From the NCBI RefSeq assembly GCF_012275535.1, contig NZ_JAAVTK010000005.1, positions 62,001-126,000 on the forward strand: a DNA stretch of 64,000 nucleotides, written 5' to 3'. Origin of the DNA: Hymenobacter artigasi (GTDB taxonomy: Bacteria; Bacteroidota; Bacteroidia; Cytophagales; Hymenobacteraceae). The notes under the pieces were generated by a model, which was not told where the DNA came from, made no database searches, and saw only the letters and a list, made by a program, of their open reading frames with translations. The position numbers were made by a program, and so were the translations under genes. Below, piece by piece: positions 1-9,576 of the stretch (position 1 is its first letter; each line of letters starts with the position of its first letter).

Positions 1-1
1 T

Positions 2-1153
2 TTCCGCAACCTGCACTTGGCCTACAACGATACGCTCTCGGGCGAGGACACGCGCCGCCGCACCAGCCGCCTGCGCTACGATTACGAGCTAACCGGCAAG
101 CAGGCTCAGATAAACCTGCTCACCAAAACCCGGCAGCTGCAGGCCCAGAAAACGGCCCGGCAGCGCCTGCAGCTCCGGGCGTTGCTGGCTGGCCTGGCCG
201 GCGTGCTGCTGGTGGCCGGGCTGCTGTGGCGCAACATATTCCTCAAGCAGCGCGCCAACCGCCATCTCAACGAGAAGAATACCCAGATTGCGGCCCACCG
301 CGACCAGCTCAACCGCACCCTAACTGAGCTGCAGGCCACCCAGGCCCAGCTGGTGCAGCGCGAGAAAATGGCCTCGCTGGGCGAAATGACGGCCGGAGTG
401 GCCCACGAAATTCAGAACCCGCTCAATTTCGTAACCAACTTCTCGGACCTGAACGTGGAGCTGCTGGCCGAGCTGCAAGATGAGCTGGCCCAGGAGCCGG
501 CCAGTGCCCGGCCCGCTATTCGGCAGCTGCTGGAGGACCTGACCCTGAACCAAACCAAGATTCAGGAGCACGGCGCCCGCGCCGACCGCATTGTGAAGCG
601 CATGCTGGAGCATTCGCGCACGAGCGGCGGGGCCCGCCAGGCCACCGACCTCAATGCCCTGGCCGGCGAAAGCCTGCACTTGGCCTACCACGGCTGGTGC
701 GCCCGCAACGAGGGATTCAGCGCCACGCTCACCACCGATTTCGACCCCCGGCTCCGGCCTGTGCCGGCCGTGGCCCAGGACCTGAGCCGCGTACTGATGA
801 ACCTGCTAACCAACGCCTTTTATGCCGTGACCGAAAAAAGCAAGCACGCCGATGCCACCTATCGCCCGGAAGTGCAGGTGCAAACCCGCCAAACCGACCA
901 CGCCGTCGAGATTCGGGTGCGCGACAACGGGGCCGGCATTCCGCTGGCGGCGCGGGAAAAAATCTTCCAGCCCTTTTTCACCACCAAGCCCACCGGCGAA
1001 GGCACCGGCCTGGGCCTGTCGCTGAGCTATGACGTGATTACCAAAGGCCACGGCGGCGCCTTAAGCATGGAAAGCCAGGAAGGCGAGTATTGTCAATTCA
1101 CTATTAGCCTGCCAGTTGGTGTTGAAAGCGTACTGGAAGAGATAGTTGCTTGA
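2..1153 (+). CDS. Sensor histidine kinase, C-terminal part (5' end outside window)
   Basis: The reading frame is open from the first bases, so the true start lies upstream. Visible parts in order are a basic helical linker of the kind that follows TPR repeats in Bacteroidetes kinases, one membrane segment ([16 protein letters not shown]), a coiled coil, an H-box ([10 protein letters not shown], probable phospho-His), an N-box ([11 protein letters not shown]), G1 (DNGAGIP), the F-box (FQPFFTTKP) and G2 ([11 protein letters not shown]). All elements of a working HisKA plus HATPase_c kinase are present. The protein should sit in the inner membrane and phosphorylate a response regulator. No receiver domain or regulator gene is visible here, so the signal and partner are unknown. 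Confidence 0.9.
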   Translation, partial: FRNLHLAYNDTLSGEDTRRRTSRLRYDYELTGKQAQINLLTKTRQLQAQKTARQRLQLRALLAGLAGVLLVAGLLWRNIFLKQRANRHLNEKNTQIAAHRDQLNRTLTELQATQAQLVQREKMASLGEMTAGVAHEIQNPLNFVTNFSDLNVELLAELQDELAQEPASARPAIRQLLEDLTLNQTKIQEHGARADRIVKRMLEHSRTSGGARQATDLNALAGESLHLAYHGWCARNEGFSATLTTDFDPRLRPVPAVAQDLSRVLMNLLTNAFYAVTEKSKHADATYRPEVQVQTRQTDHAVEIRVRDNGAGIPLAAREKIFQPFFTTKPTGEGTGLGLSLSYDVITKGHGGALSMESQEGEYCQFTISLPVGVESVLEEIVA

Positions 1154-1334
1154 TTTTATATAATAATTATTGAATATATTTATGTAATTGCTTGTTTGGG
1201 ATTGAGTATTAGCCGAACCGTTTGGTCCTTATGGCTGCCGCCGGGGGCGTATGGTTGGCTTCAGGAGTGAGGCAGCGGCGGGGGAGGGCCCCGGAAAATA
1301 AGTGCGACCTGGATGTAAGTTTTTGCTAATTAAT

Positions 1335-2315
1335 ATGTTGCTGGAACATTTGCCGCCTTCTCGTTTCCGCTTCCGGAAACTTGCCCGCCAGCCGGCGCCC
1401 CCGCCTCCGAAGGTGATGGCGGTGGCGGGCCCGGGCTGGCGGCAGTTTCTGACGCGGCACCAGGTAGGGGCCATCCTGCTGCAAGGCGTGCTGCTGATTG
1501 GCGGGGTTTTTTCGGCCGCCCTGGGGCTGAAAGGCTTTCTGCTTCCCAATGGCTTTATTGACGGGGGCGTAACGGGGATTTCGCTGCTGGTGAGCCAGCT
1601 GACGGGCGTTTCGCTATCGGCCCTCATCGTGCTGATTAACATTCCGTTTATCGTGCTGGGGTATTACCAGGTGGGGCGCAAGTTCGCCCTCAAAACCCTG
1701 CTCACCATTTTGGCGCTGTCGGGGGCGTTGCTGGTGGTGTCGTTTCCGCCCCTCACGCAGGATAAGCTGCTGATTGCCGTGTTCGGCGGCTTCTTTCTGG
1801 GGGCCGGCATGGGACTGGCCATGCGCGGCGGCGGCGTGCTCGACGGTACCGAAATCCTGGCCCTCTACCTCACGCGCCGGCTGCCGGCATCCATTGGTGA
1901 TATTGTGTTGATTATCAATATTATTATCTTCTCGGTAGCGGCCTGGCTGCTTTCGATAGAAACGGCGCTGTACTCCATTCTGGCCTACCTGGCGGCGGCC
2001 CGCACCGTGGATTTTGTGCTGGTGGGCATCGAAGAATACACCGGCCTGACCATCATCTCGTTTCACAGCACCGAAATCCGGCGCATGATAACCGATAAGC
2101 TCCACCGTGGGGCCACCGTGTACGAATGCACGCAGGGCTTTGGCACCCACGGGCACCAGCATCTGAAAGTGGAGGCCATTTTCACGGTCGTGACCCGCCT
2201 GGAGGTGGTGGGCCTGACAGATGCGATTCATAAAATCGACCCCAATGCCTTCGTCGTGTCACAGAGCGTGAGCGATATGAAGGGCGGCCTGATAAAAAAA
2301 CGGGCCTTGCACTAG
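1335..2315 (+). CDS. YitT family membrane protein (DUF161 + DUF2179)
   Basis: A hydrophobic N-terminal two thirds with about five to six membrane segments is followed by a soluble C-terminal domain of about 90 residues (ECTQGFGTHG... IDPNAFVVSQ). That order is the standard YitT layout of a DUF161 transmembrane core plus a DUF2179 tail. The glycine-rich loops GGVTGIS and GGGVLDGTE are characteristic. ATG 1335 is chosen; an in-frame GTG at 1302 would only add 11 residues. Biochemical function is not established for the family; a transport or sensing role is inferred. The gene sits 59 bp before the next gene and may be cotranscribed with it. Confidence 0.85.
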   Translation: MLLEHLPPSRFRFRKLARQPAPPPPKVMAVAGPGWRQFLTRHQVGAILLQGVLLIGGVFSAALGLKGFLLPNGFIDGGVTGISLLVSQLTGVSLSALIVLINIPFIVLGYYQVGRKFALKTLLTILALSGALLVVSFPPLTQDKLLIAVFGGFFLGAGMGLAMRGGGVLDGTEILALYLTRRLPASIGDIVLIINIIIFSVAAWLLSIETALYSILAYLAAARTVDFVLVGIEEYTGLTIISFHSTEIRRMITDKLHRGATVYECTQGFGTHGHQHLKVEAIFTVVTRLEVVGLTDAIHKIDPNAFVVSQSVSDMKGGLIKKRALH

Positions 2316-2374
2316 CCCGTTGCGGAGGAGGAGGAGCCGGCCGCCGGGCGGCTGGGTCAATCAGCAGGAATATC

Positions 2375-5300
2375 ATGGAAAGGTGGTACCGGTTTCTGGG
2401 AGTTCGGCCGCACGAAACCACGTCGGTGTGGCTGCTCTTTGCCCACAATTCGCTGCTCAGCTTTGGCACTGTGCTGGTGTACCTGGCGGCCACGGGGCTG
2501 CTGCTGACCCGGCATCCGGCCACTGCCCTGCCCGTGGCCTACTGCGCGGGCGCCCTGGCTATGGGGCTGGCCGGCAGCCTGTATGCCTGGCTGGAGCGGC
2601 GCTGGCCGGGGCCGAAGCTGGCCGGGCGGGCATTGCTGGCGGTGGTGGCCATTGCCCTGGTGCTGGCGCTGGCCTGGCGGCCCGTGCCGTCGGTGGCCAC
2701 GGCCGTGGCCCTCATGGCGGGCTACCGCCTGCTGTACCTGCTCACCGGCCTGGAGGCCTGGAGCATGTCGGCGGCATTGTTCAACGCGCGGCAGGGGCGG
2801 CGGCTATTCGGCGTGGTGAGCTCCGGCGAACTGCCGGCCAAGGCGGTGGGGGCAACGCTGGCCATTTTTGTGCCCGCTGCCCATTCGGTTCCGATACTAA
2901 TAATCACCGCATTGGGTGCGTACCTGCTGGCGGTGCTGGTGCAGCGGGCAGCTTTTCGGCGCAGACCGGGCTTGCCCCCGCTGGCCGGGGCCGCCCTGCC
3001 GCTCAGCCAGCAGCTGCTGGGGCCGGGGGCGCTGGTGCGGGCCATGGGCCTGAGCGTGCTGGCGGTGGCCACGGTAGCCGTGGGGGTCGAGTATGTTTTC
3101 CTGCTGCACGTCCGGGATTTTTTGCCCGGGCCGATGGATATCATGCAGTACCTGGCCGGGGTGCTGGCCCTGGCTTACCTGCTGGCGGCGGCAGGCCGGC
3201 TACTGTTTGCGCGGCGCGGCCTGGCGTGGGTGGGCGTGCGCCGCACGCTGCTGCTGCTGCCGATGATGGTGCTGGGCAGCATGCTGTTGTTCTGGGTGTT
3301 GCGGGCGTTTTCTGTAGGGCCGGCGGGCCAGCTGGTGTACTTCAGCGGGCTTTTCCTGGGGCTGGAAATATGCCGCCGCGCGTTGTTTGAGCCGGTTTTT
3401 ATGATGCTTTTCCACCGCTTGCCGCCCGGGCACCTGGCGGGGCGTAGCGTCGTTAAGGGGATTTATGAGCCGCTGGGCGTGGGGCTGGGCGGCTTGCTGC
3501 TGCTGGCGGCCCGGCCGTTTGCGGCGCTGAGCCCCTGGCTACCTCTGGTGTGGATGGCCGCCCTGGTAATCGGCGTGGTATTTCTGCTGCGGTACATGCT
3601 TTGGCAACATCTGGAGGCCCTGAAAACGAGCTTGTACCTGCACGATGTGCCAGGCAGTGAGAGCGTTGTAAAGAATGGGGCTGATGAGGCGGATACGCGT
3701 TTGGCCGAGCCTGATTCCGGCGTGGAAACGGTGTTGCAGGCCATTGGGCACTTGCACCAGATTGAAGCAGCTGCCCTTACCGGGCAGGCCGAACACCTGC
3801 TCACGCATCCCAACAAGCGCATTCGCCACCGGGCGCTGCGGTTGTTGGGAACTCAGGTGGAGCTGCGGCGGCTGCGGCGGCTGGCCCTGGAAGACCCCGA
3901 CCCCGCCCTGCGCGAAATAGCCAGCTGCCTGGCCGGCCCCCACCCGGCCGCCGACGACCTGCTGCGGCACCCCGACTGGGCAGTGCGTCAGGGCGCTATC
4001 CGGGGCCGGCTGGCCGCGCACCCCACCGATGGCGCTGCCCTGGCCAGCCTGGCTGCCCTGGCGGCATCGGCCGAAACCAGTGCCCGCCACGCCGCCCTAA
4101 TGCTCATTGGCCTGCTCACGCCACCGCAGCAGCAGCAGGTCGTTACCACCTGCCTGCACAGCGCCGAGCCCAGCCTGGTGCAGGCCGCCGTGCGGGCGGC
4201 GGCGGCGGTGCCGGGCTCCGATATGATAAGCCTGATGCTGAGCTTTCTGTGCGTGAAGAAAGTGCAGAAGCCTGCCCTGGCCGGCCTGGTACGAATTGGG
4301 ATGCCCGTGCTGCTGCTGCTAAAGCCCGCGCTGGCCCAGGAAACCGACCCGCGCCGCGCCCAGGCCCTGGCCCAGGTATGCGCCCGCATGGCCACGCCCG
4401 CCGCCCGCCAGGTGCTGCTGGAAATAGCCGGCAGCCCCAACCTGCAGGCGCGGGCGGCGGCGCTGCGGGCGCTCGACAGCTTTGCCTCCATGCCCGGCGA
4501 TGCGCCGCTCTTTCAGCAGCTCATCGAAGAGGAGATGCGCCTGGCGCAACACTTTCTGCACGGCATGCACGCGGCCAATACCGAGTTGCGAGCCGCCCTG
4601 CGCCAGGAGTTGCGCCAGTGCACGCAGCGCCTGTTTGGCCTGCTGCGGCAGATATACGAGCGCCCGCCCCTGCTCCAGGCGCAGCACGGCGCCATGCACG
4701 CGGCCAGCGAAACCCAGGCCAGCGCCCTCGAAATCCTGGAAAATATGATTCCGCTTCCGCTGTTTGCCGGCTTGCAGGCCATGCTGGAAACGGGTCGCCT
4801 GAGCCAGCGCGCCGAGGTGATGGACGCCCTGCTCGGCCCCATCACCACCGCCGAAACCATGCCCACGACCATTGTGCGCCGGGGGGCAGAGGCCTTCACC
4901 GCCTGGACGATAAGCGTGACTCTGCGGCAGTGGCGCCCGCAGCCCGCCACCGTGGCCTACCTGGTGCCCCATTTGGAGGCCACCAGCCTGCTGGTGCAGG
5001 AAAGCGCCCTGGCCGTGCTTCAGCAATTGCCCGTGCTGCGCCCCGCCGCCTACGACCAGCTCCTCCTCACGCATCCTGCCGTTGCCTTCCTCGCTATGAA
5101 TCCACCGCTCACTACCCCCCGCACCTCGGCCCGCGACCGGGTCCTCATCCTCAAAGGCACCGCGCTGTTTGCCAATACGCCCGAAAATATCCTCGGCAAC
5201 ATCGAGCCCATTATGCGGGAAGTGGCGTTTGAAGCGGGACAGGAAATCTTCAGCAAAGGCAGCCTGGGCACCTCGCTGTTCATTGTGAGTACAGGCGAGG

Positions 5301-5563
5301 TGGGCATTTTCGACGGTCCGCGCCAGCTCACGACCTTTCGCAGCGGCGACTTTTTTGGCGAGCTGGCCCTGCTCGATGCCGAAGCCCGCTCGGCCTCGGC
5401 CGTGGCGCTGGGGCCGGCCACGGCGTTCCGCATCGACCAGGAAGATTTCTACGACGTGATGGAGGACTGCGCCGAAGTGACCCGCAACATCCTGAAAGTG
5501 CTTTGCCAGCGCCTGCGCCGCCAGAATGAGCGGATGCTGCCCTTGCAGCCGGTGCCGGGGTAG
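2375..5563 (+). CDS. Fusion: MFS/Npt-like transporter + HEAT repeats + cyclic nucleotide-binding domain
   Basis: This 1062-residue protein has three parts. Residues 1-410 hold about 11-12 hydrophobic segments resembling MFS or ATP/ADP-translocase (Npt) carriers. Residues about 440-880 are alanine/leucine-rich paired helices typical of HEAT repeats (for example HPNKRIRHRALRLLG and HPDWAVRQGAIRGRL). Residues about 925-1050 form a cyclic-nucleotide-binding fold with the phosphate-binding cassette FGELALLDAEARSAS. Similar fusions are known in Bacteroidetes but their substrate is unknown. The architecture suggests a membrane carrier or former carrier gated by a cytoplasmic nucleotide-sensing arm; that is inference. 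There is no DNA-binding domain after the CNB fold, so it is not a CRP-type regulator. Confidence 0.8.
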   Translation: MERWYRFLGVRPHETTSVWLLFAHNSLLSFGTVLVYLAATGLLLTRHPATALPVAYCAGALAMGLAGSLYAWLERRWPGPKLAGRALLAVVAIALVLALAWRPVPSVATAVALMAGYRLLYLLTGLEAWSMSAALFNARQGRRLFGVVSSGELPAKAVGATLAIFVPAAHSVPILIITALGAYLLAVLVQRAAFRRRPGLPPLAGAALPLSQQLLGPGALVRAMGLSVLAVATVAVGVEYVFLLHVRDFLPGPMDIMQYLAGVLALAYLLAAAGRLLFARRGLAWVGVRRTLLLLPMMVLGSMLLFWVLRAFSVGPAGQLVYFSGLFLGLEICRRALFEPVFMMLFHRLPPGHLAGRSVVKGIYEPLGVGLGGLLLLAARPFAALSPWLPLVWMAALVIGVVFLLRYMLWQHLEALKTSLYLHDVPGSESVVKNGADEADTRLAEPDSGVETVLQAIGHLHQIEAAALTGQAEHLLTHPNKRIRHRALRLLGTQVELRRLRRLALEDPDPALREIASCLAGPHPAADDLLRHPDWAVRQGAIRGRLAAHPTDGAALASLAALAASAETSARHAALMLIGLLTPPQQQQVVTTCLHSAEPSLVQAAVRAAAAVPGSDMISLMLSFLCVKKVQKPALAGLVRIGMPVLLLLKPALAQETDPRRAQALAQVCARMATPAARQVLLEIAGSPNLQARAAALRALDSFASMPGDAPLFQQLIEEEMRLAQHFLHGMHAANTELRAALRQELRQCTQRLFGLLRQIYERPPLLQAQHGAMHAASETQASALEILENMIPLPLFAGLQAMLETGRLSQRAEVMDALLGPITTAETMPTTIVRRGAEAFTAWTISVTLRQWRPQPATVAYLVPHLEATSLLVQESALAVLQQLPVLRPAAYDQLLLTHPAVAFLAMNPPLTTPRTSARDRVLILKGTALFANTPENILGNIEPIMREVAFEAGQEIFSKGSLGTSLFIVSTGEVGIFDGPRQLTTFRSGDFFGELALLDAEARSASAVALGPATAFRIDQEDFYDVMEDCAEVTRNILKVLCQRLRRQNERMLPLQPVPG

Positions 5564-5611
5564 GGGCCGGTTCGGGGGTGGTTTTTGCCACCCGGCGGGC
5601 TACCTTGCGGC

Positions 5612-6937
5612 ATGACGCTTCTCATCATCGGGCTGGCCGTGCTGGCGCTTATCATCCTCAGCACCTGGGGCAAAGTCAATGCGTTTCTGGCGTTTTTGCT
5701 GGTCACCATTCCGGCGGGGCTGGCCCTGGGGCTGGCTCCGGCGCAGGTGCTGGCCGCCGTGCAGAAGGGCCTGGGCGAGACGCTGGGCTCGGTGGCGCTG
5801 GTGGTGGTGCTGGGGGCCATGCTGGGCAAGCTGGTGGCCGAAAGCGGCGCGGCCCAGCGCATTGCCGCCGTGCTCATGGCCGCCTTCGGCCCGAAGAATA
5901 TTCAGTGGACGATGATGGTCACAGGCTTCATCATCGGCATTCCGCTGTTCTACAACGTGGGCTTTTTGCTGGTTATTCCGCTGATATTTTCGGTGGTGTA
6001 CCAGTACCGGCTGCCGGCCGTGTACGTGGGCCTGCCCATGCTGGCCTCGCTCTCGGTGCTGCACGGCTTTTTGCCGCCGCACCCGGCCCCCACGGCGCTG
6101 GTGGCGCTGTTTCATGCCAACGTGGGCCTCACCTTTGGCTACGGGCTGCTGGTGGCGGTGCCGGCCGTGGTGGTGGCCGGGCCGCTGTATGCGCGCACGC
6201 TGCGGGGCATCGTATCAACGCCATTGGTGGGGTTCGCGGGCGCGGCGCGGGATGAAAGCGACCTGCCGGGCACGCTCAACAGCTTTTTGTCGTCGCTGCT
6301 GCCGGTGCTGGTGCTGGCGGCCGTGCTGGGCCTGCAGGCGGTGCTGCCGCCCGGCGGGCCGCTCGCCCCAGCCCTGGCTTTCCTGGCCGACCCTGGCATC
6401 GTCATGCTGCTGTCGGTGGGCGTGGCCACGTTCAGCCTGGGCCGCCGCCAGGGCAAACCCATGGCCGCCGTGATGGAAACCTACGGCGAGGCCCTGCGCG
6501 ACGTGGCGCTGCTGCTGCTCATCATCGGTGGGGCGGGGGCGCTGAAGGAGGTGCTGGTGGAAAGCGGGGCCGGGCTGGCCATTGCGGCCGGCCTGGGCGG
6601 CACCGGCCTGCCGCCGCTGGTGCTGGGCTGGCTGCTGGCCGGCCTCATCCGGGTGTGCCTGGGCTCGGCCACGGTGGCGGGCCTAACGGCGGCGGGCGTG
6701 ATGCTGCCCACCATGGCCCACTCGGCCGTCAACCCCAACCTGATGGTGCTGGCCATCGGGGCGGGCAGCCTGCTGTTTTCGCACGTCAACGACAGCGGGT
6801 TCTGGCTGTTCAAGCAATATTTCGACCTCTCGATTCGCGACACGCTGCGCTCGTGGTCGGCCATGGAAACCATTGTTTCGGTGATGGGGCTGCTAGGGGT
6901 GTTGCTCCTGAATTGGGTGCTGTTGCTGGCGCGCTGA
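5612..6937 (+). CDS. GntP family gluconate:H+ symporter
   Basis: This 441-residue polytopic protein begins at ATG 5612. Its hallmarks match the gluconate/GntP permease family: early ILSTWGKVNAFLAFLLV, central GFIIGIPLFYNVGF, LHGFLPPHPAPTALV, and a late NPNLMVLAIGAGSLLFSHVNDSGFW. It should import gluconate or a related sugar acid across the inner membrane with protons. This suits the surrounding sugar-oxidation genes, since GMC oxidoreductases can generate sugar acids. Length and motifs are complete, so the gene looks intact. The exact substrate cannot be read from sequence. Confidence 0.9.
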   Translation: MTLLIIGLAVLALIILSTWGKVNAFLAFLLVTIPAGLALGLAPAQVLAAVQKGLGETLGSVALVVVLGAMLGKLVAESGAAQRIAAVLMAAFGPKNIQWTMMVTGFIIGIPLFYNVGFLLVIPLIFSVVYQYRLPAVYVGLPMLASLSVLHGFLPPHPAPTALVALFHANVGLTFGYGLLVAVPAVVVAGPLYARTLRGIVSTPLVGFAGAARDESDLPGTLNSFLSSLLPVLVLAAVLGLQAVLPPGGPLAPALAFLADPGIVMLLSVGVATFSLGRRQGKPMAAVMETYGEALRDVALLLLIIGGAGALKEVLVESGAGLAIAAGLGGTGLPPLVLGWLLAGLIRVCLGSATVAGLTAAGVMLPTMAHSAVNPNLMVLAIGAGSLLFSHVNDSGFWLFKQYFDLSIRDTLRSWSAMETIVSVMGLLGVLLLNWVLLLAR

Positions 6938-7020
6938 TGCGTATGGTACTAGCCCAAACGCTACGCATTTTCAGTAACTTGTTGGCCTGCTCTACACCTT
7001 TCCAATCCCGCCCTTATGCG

Positions 7021-7268
7021 CAGCATTTCCGCCTGCACACCATCTAGGGCGCGGCCAGGGTGAAGCCGCAGGACATCAACTCGCACCTGGCATTCAGCGT
7101 CAACAACCTGCCCGCCTTCATTGCCCACCTCGCCTTTCCAGGTGCACTACGGCACCTGACAAGACGAGGAAAAATAAACCACCCTGCGCTCCGACGGCAT
7201 TAAGCAGGTGTACCTGCAGGACCCGGATAATTTCTGGCTGGAAATGAACGACGACCCGTTTAGGCGGG
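7021..7268 (+). pseudogene. Decayed VOC/glyoxalase family gene fragment
   Basis: Translated piecewise, this stretch reads HLAFSVNNLPAF, then after a frame change DGIKQVYLQDPDNFWLEMND, ending near DDPF. The same order of motifs occurs in the intact VOC protein at 21450-21908 (HLAFSVKDLKKF and DGVKQVYLQDPDNYW). An in-frame TAG replaces the Gln codon before GAA, a TGA follows the HYGT stretch, and at least one frameshift separates the halves. It is a dead remnant of a paralogue or an older copy, lying directly before a palindromic repeat. Confidence 0.8.
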
Positions 7269-7298
7269 TGTGAACGGAAGAGGCGGTGCTAAAAGCCC

Positions 7299-7396
7299 GT
7301 CATGCTGAGCGCAGTCGAAGCATTTCTACCGCGTAACTAACCCTTTCGATTGCATTACTACTACAGTAGAGATGCTTCGACTGCGCTCAGCATGAC
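7299..7396. repeat. Dispersed palindromic repeat, family 1 (copy 1)
   Basis: Two arms (7299-7323 and 7372-7396) are perfect 25-bp inverted copies beginning GTCATGCTGAGCGCAG. The match continues inward through TCTAC with one mismatch. A loop of about 45 bp separates them. Related copies lie at 12909, 17127, 21349, 23882, 41201 and 48817. It sits between a pseudogene and the 3' end of a minus-strand gene, and is REP/MITE-like with no coding capacity. Confidence 0.85.
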
Positions 7397-7428
7397 CGTT
7401 GGTTAATAATCAAGCGAATGCAGGCCGC

Positions 7429-8316
7429 CTACTTCCCCGCGAAATACTTCGCGTACTGCGCCGGCATGGCCGCCAGCGGCTTTATCGTAATGCCCTTGTA
7501 AAAGACCTCGGCAGCCTCGCTTTGCAGCTGGATTTTGCCGTGCGTGAGGGGCTGACGCTGGCCATCTTTCAGGTAGCTGGAATGGTTCACGGCCATCACC
7601 ACCTGGCCATTCACCAGGTGGAGGCTCTGGCCGTTCACGTTGATTAGCTCCAGCTCCGTCCACTCACCTTTGGGGTGCTCGATGCTGGCGGCGTAGCAGA
7701 AATGGGCATTGTTGGCACCGCCCAGCTGCACCGAGGGCGCGGCGGGGTCGTATCGCAGGGTGTCCTGCCCGCGGCGGGCGGCGATGTCGGCGGCAGAATT
7801 GGCGATGCACCAGTAGTCGCCCATGGCGTTGCCCTTCTGGTATTCGGAAACCTGGAATTCCTGGCTCAGCATCCAGCTGTGCCAGTAGTCGGCGCCACAC
7901 TCGCCCTGGCTGTTGTAGAGGATGCCGCTGTCGCGGGGCTCGTTGAGGCGCGGCAGCCATTTTTTCTGGCCCCATTTCACCTTCAGCTTGAGGTCGTAAT
8001 TCGTGTAATCCTGCTTGGTGAACACGCAGCCGTAAATCTCCCCGCTGATGCGCAGCACCGGCTCGCCGCCCTGCAGGGCCACCGAAAACACGTTCGCCTC
8101 GTTCTTGTCGTAGCCGATGGGCGGCAGCGGCTGGCCCTGCGCATCGGTGGGCGGCTGGCCTTTGTCGCCGGGCACATGCCGGTGGCTCAGGTACGTTTGC
8201 CATTTGCTCAGAGTGGGGTCGAGCAGCGGCTCCCAGCCTTTGGGTGGGGCGGTTCGGAAGGCGGCGGCACTCAGTAGTAGCGCGGCGGCGGCCAGCAGGG
8301 GAAAGGTATTTCTCAT
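7429..8316 (-). CDS. DUF1080 family protein (3-keto-glycoside hydrolase-like)
   Basis: The start is taken at the ATG ending at 8316, which gives a clean signal peptide (MRNTFPLLAAAALLLSAAAF); the upstream in-frame extension is not signal-like. The rest is a single DUF1080 beta-sandwich: GWEPLLDPTLSKWQTYL near the start, then SGEIYGCVFTKQDYTNYDLKLKVKWG and PRDSGILYNSQGECG. DUF1080 proteins of Bacteroidetes are secreted or periplasmic, and several hydrolyse 3-keto-disaccharides. It diverges from the TIM-barrel gene at 8527 across a shared promoter region, suggesting joint control. The exact substrate is unknown. Confidence 0.85.
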   Translation of the reverse strand: MRNTFPLLAAAALLLSAAAFRTAPPKGWEPLLDPTLSKWQTYLSHRHVPGDKGQPPTDAQGQPLPPIGYDKNEANVFSVALQGGEPVLRISGEIYGCVFTKQDYTNYDLKLKVKWGQKKWLPRLNEPRDSGILYNSQGECGADYWHSWMLSQEFQVSEYQKGNAMGDYWCIANSAADIAARRGQDTLRYDPAAPSVQLGGANNAHFCYAASIEHPKGEWTELELINVNGQSLHLVNGQVVMAVNHSSYLKDGQRQPLTHGKIQLQSEAAEVFYKGITIKPLAAMPAQYAKYFAGK

Positions 8317-8526
8317 GAGACGCGGCAAAAAATGGGCAGGTTTCGGCACCAAATCTACTCATTGCAACTGGTTGCGCCGCGTGTGGCAGGCTCCTTGCAA
8401 GGGGTTGATTTCTGCCTTTTTAGCGCAGCAAACAACCCAAAATGCGCGGGATTGCTATCTTGCTTTATCTTTCCGTTCAGCGCTTCGGCGTCCAGTCCAA
8501 TAATCCCACCCAAACTTCGCTGCCCT

Positions 8527-9420
8527 ATGACTACTCGCAGAGACTTCCTCGCTTCGGCCGCGCTGCTATCGGCCGGCTTGCTCGTATCGCCGGCCCTGCT
8601 GGCCCGCGCCAAGGGCTACAACAAGAAGTACATCGGCCTGCAGCTCTACACCGTGCGCGATGCCATGGCCAAGGACCCCGCCGGCACCCTGGCCCAGTTG
8701 GCCAGAATGGGCTACAACTCGCTGGAAGGCGCCACCTACACCGGCAGCCAGAAGTTCTACGGCATGACGCCCCAGGCCTTCGCCGCCCTGCTCAAGCAAA
8801 ATAGCCTGATAATGCCCAGCAGCCACTACCGCCTCGGCGAGGAGCCGATGAACGGCGCGCCCGCCCTGGGCACCATGCTGCACGAGTGGGACCGCGCCGT
8901 GGACGACGCGGCGGCGGCCGGCGTGAAATACATGGTGTGCGCCTACCTCTCGGAAGCCGAGCGCGGCAACCTCGACCACTACAAATACATCGCCGAGCAG
9001 CTCAACAAAGCCGGCGAGCGCTGTCAGAAAGCGGGCATCCAGCTCTGCTACCACAACCACGACTTCGAGTTCGTGGCCCAGAACGGCAAGCTGCCCTACG
9101 ACCTGCTCCTAGCCACCCACCCCAAGCTGGTGAAGATGGAGCTCGATCTGTACTGGGCCACCAAAGCCGGCCACGACCCGCTCACGCTGTTCAAGCAGCA
9201 CCCCGGCCGCTTCCCCCTCTGGCACGTCAAGGACATGGATAAAGCCGCCCCGCACTCCTTCACGGAAGTGGGCAACGGCAGTATCGACTTCAAAAAGATA
9301 TTCGCCCACGCCAACGAGGCCGGCCTGCAATATTTCTTCGTGGAGCAGGACATCACGCCCGGCTCGCCCTTCGATAGCGCCAGTAAAAGCCTGGCTTATA
9401 TCAAGAAGAATCTGGTGTAG
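8527..9420 (+). CDS. Sugar phosphate isomerase/epimerase family protein, Tat-exported
   Basis: ATG 8527 gives a twin-arginine-type leader (TTRRDFLASAALLSAGLLV). The mature part is an AP-endonuclease-2/xylose-isomerase-like TIM barrel: KKYIGLQLYTVRDAMAKDP at the start, QLCYHNHDFEF in the middle (metal-site His/Glu region), MELDLYWATKAG, and PLWHVKDMD near the end. Such proteins in Bacteroidetes act on keto-sugars or sugar lactones, often next to DUF1080 and Gfo/Idh genes as here. Substrate is not determinable. It diverges from the DUF1080 gene to its left. Confidence 0.85.
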   Translation: MTTRRDFLASAALLSAGLLVSPALLARAKGYNKKYIGLQLYTVRDAMAKDPAGTLAQLARMGYNSLEGATYTGSQKFYGMTPQAFAALLKQNSLIMPSSHYRLGEEPMNGAPALGTMLHEWDRAVDDAAAAGVKYMVCAYLSEAERGNLDHYKYIAEQLNKAGERCQKAGIQLCYHNHDFEFVAQNGKLPYDLLLATHPKLVKMELDLYWATKAGHDPLTLFKQHPGRFPLWHVKDMDKAAPHSFTEVGNGSIDFKKIFAHANEAGLQYFFVEQDITPGSPFDSASKSLAYIKKNLV

Positions 9421-9576
9421 CGGGATGCGCGGAATATTCGGCAACGGGGGAGCCGGAAAAGGGAACGTATCCAACTTTAAGGTTCGAAAAGAGGATTTTA
9501 AGACCGTGGTTTTGTGTGTTGTGAACGGTCGTTTACAATTTGTAAAAAGGGCCAGTTCATAGCATCCCTACAGTGG

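Noticed and set aside
2320..3390. Long open frame (Gly/Ala/Arg-rich) overlapping the transporter fusion
   Set aside because: It is a GC-rich shadow of the real frame: composition is not protein-like, no domain is visible, and the overlapping frame has clear membrane segments and a cyclic-nucleotide fold.
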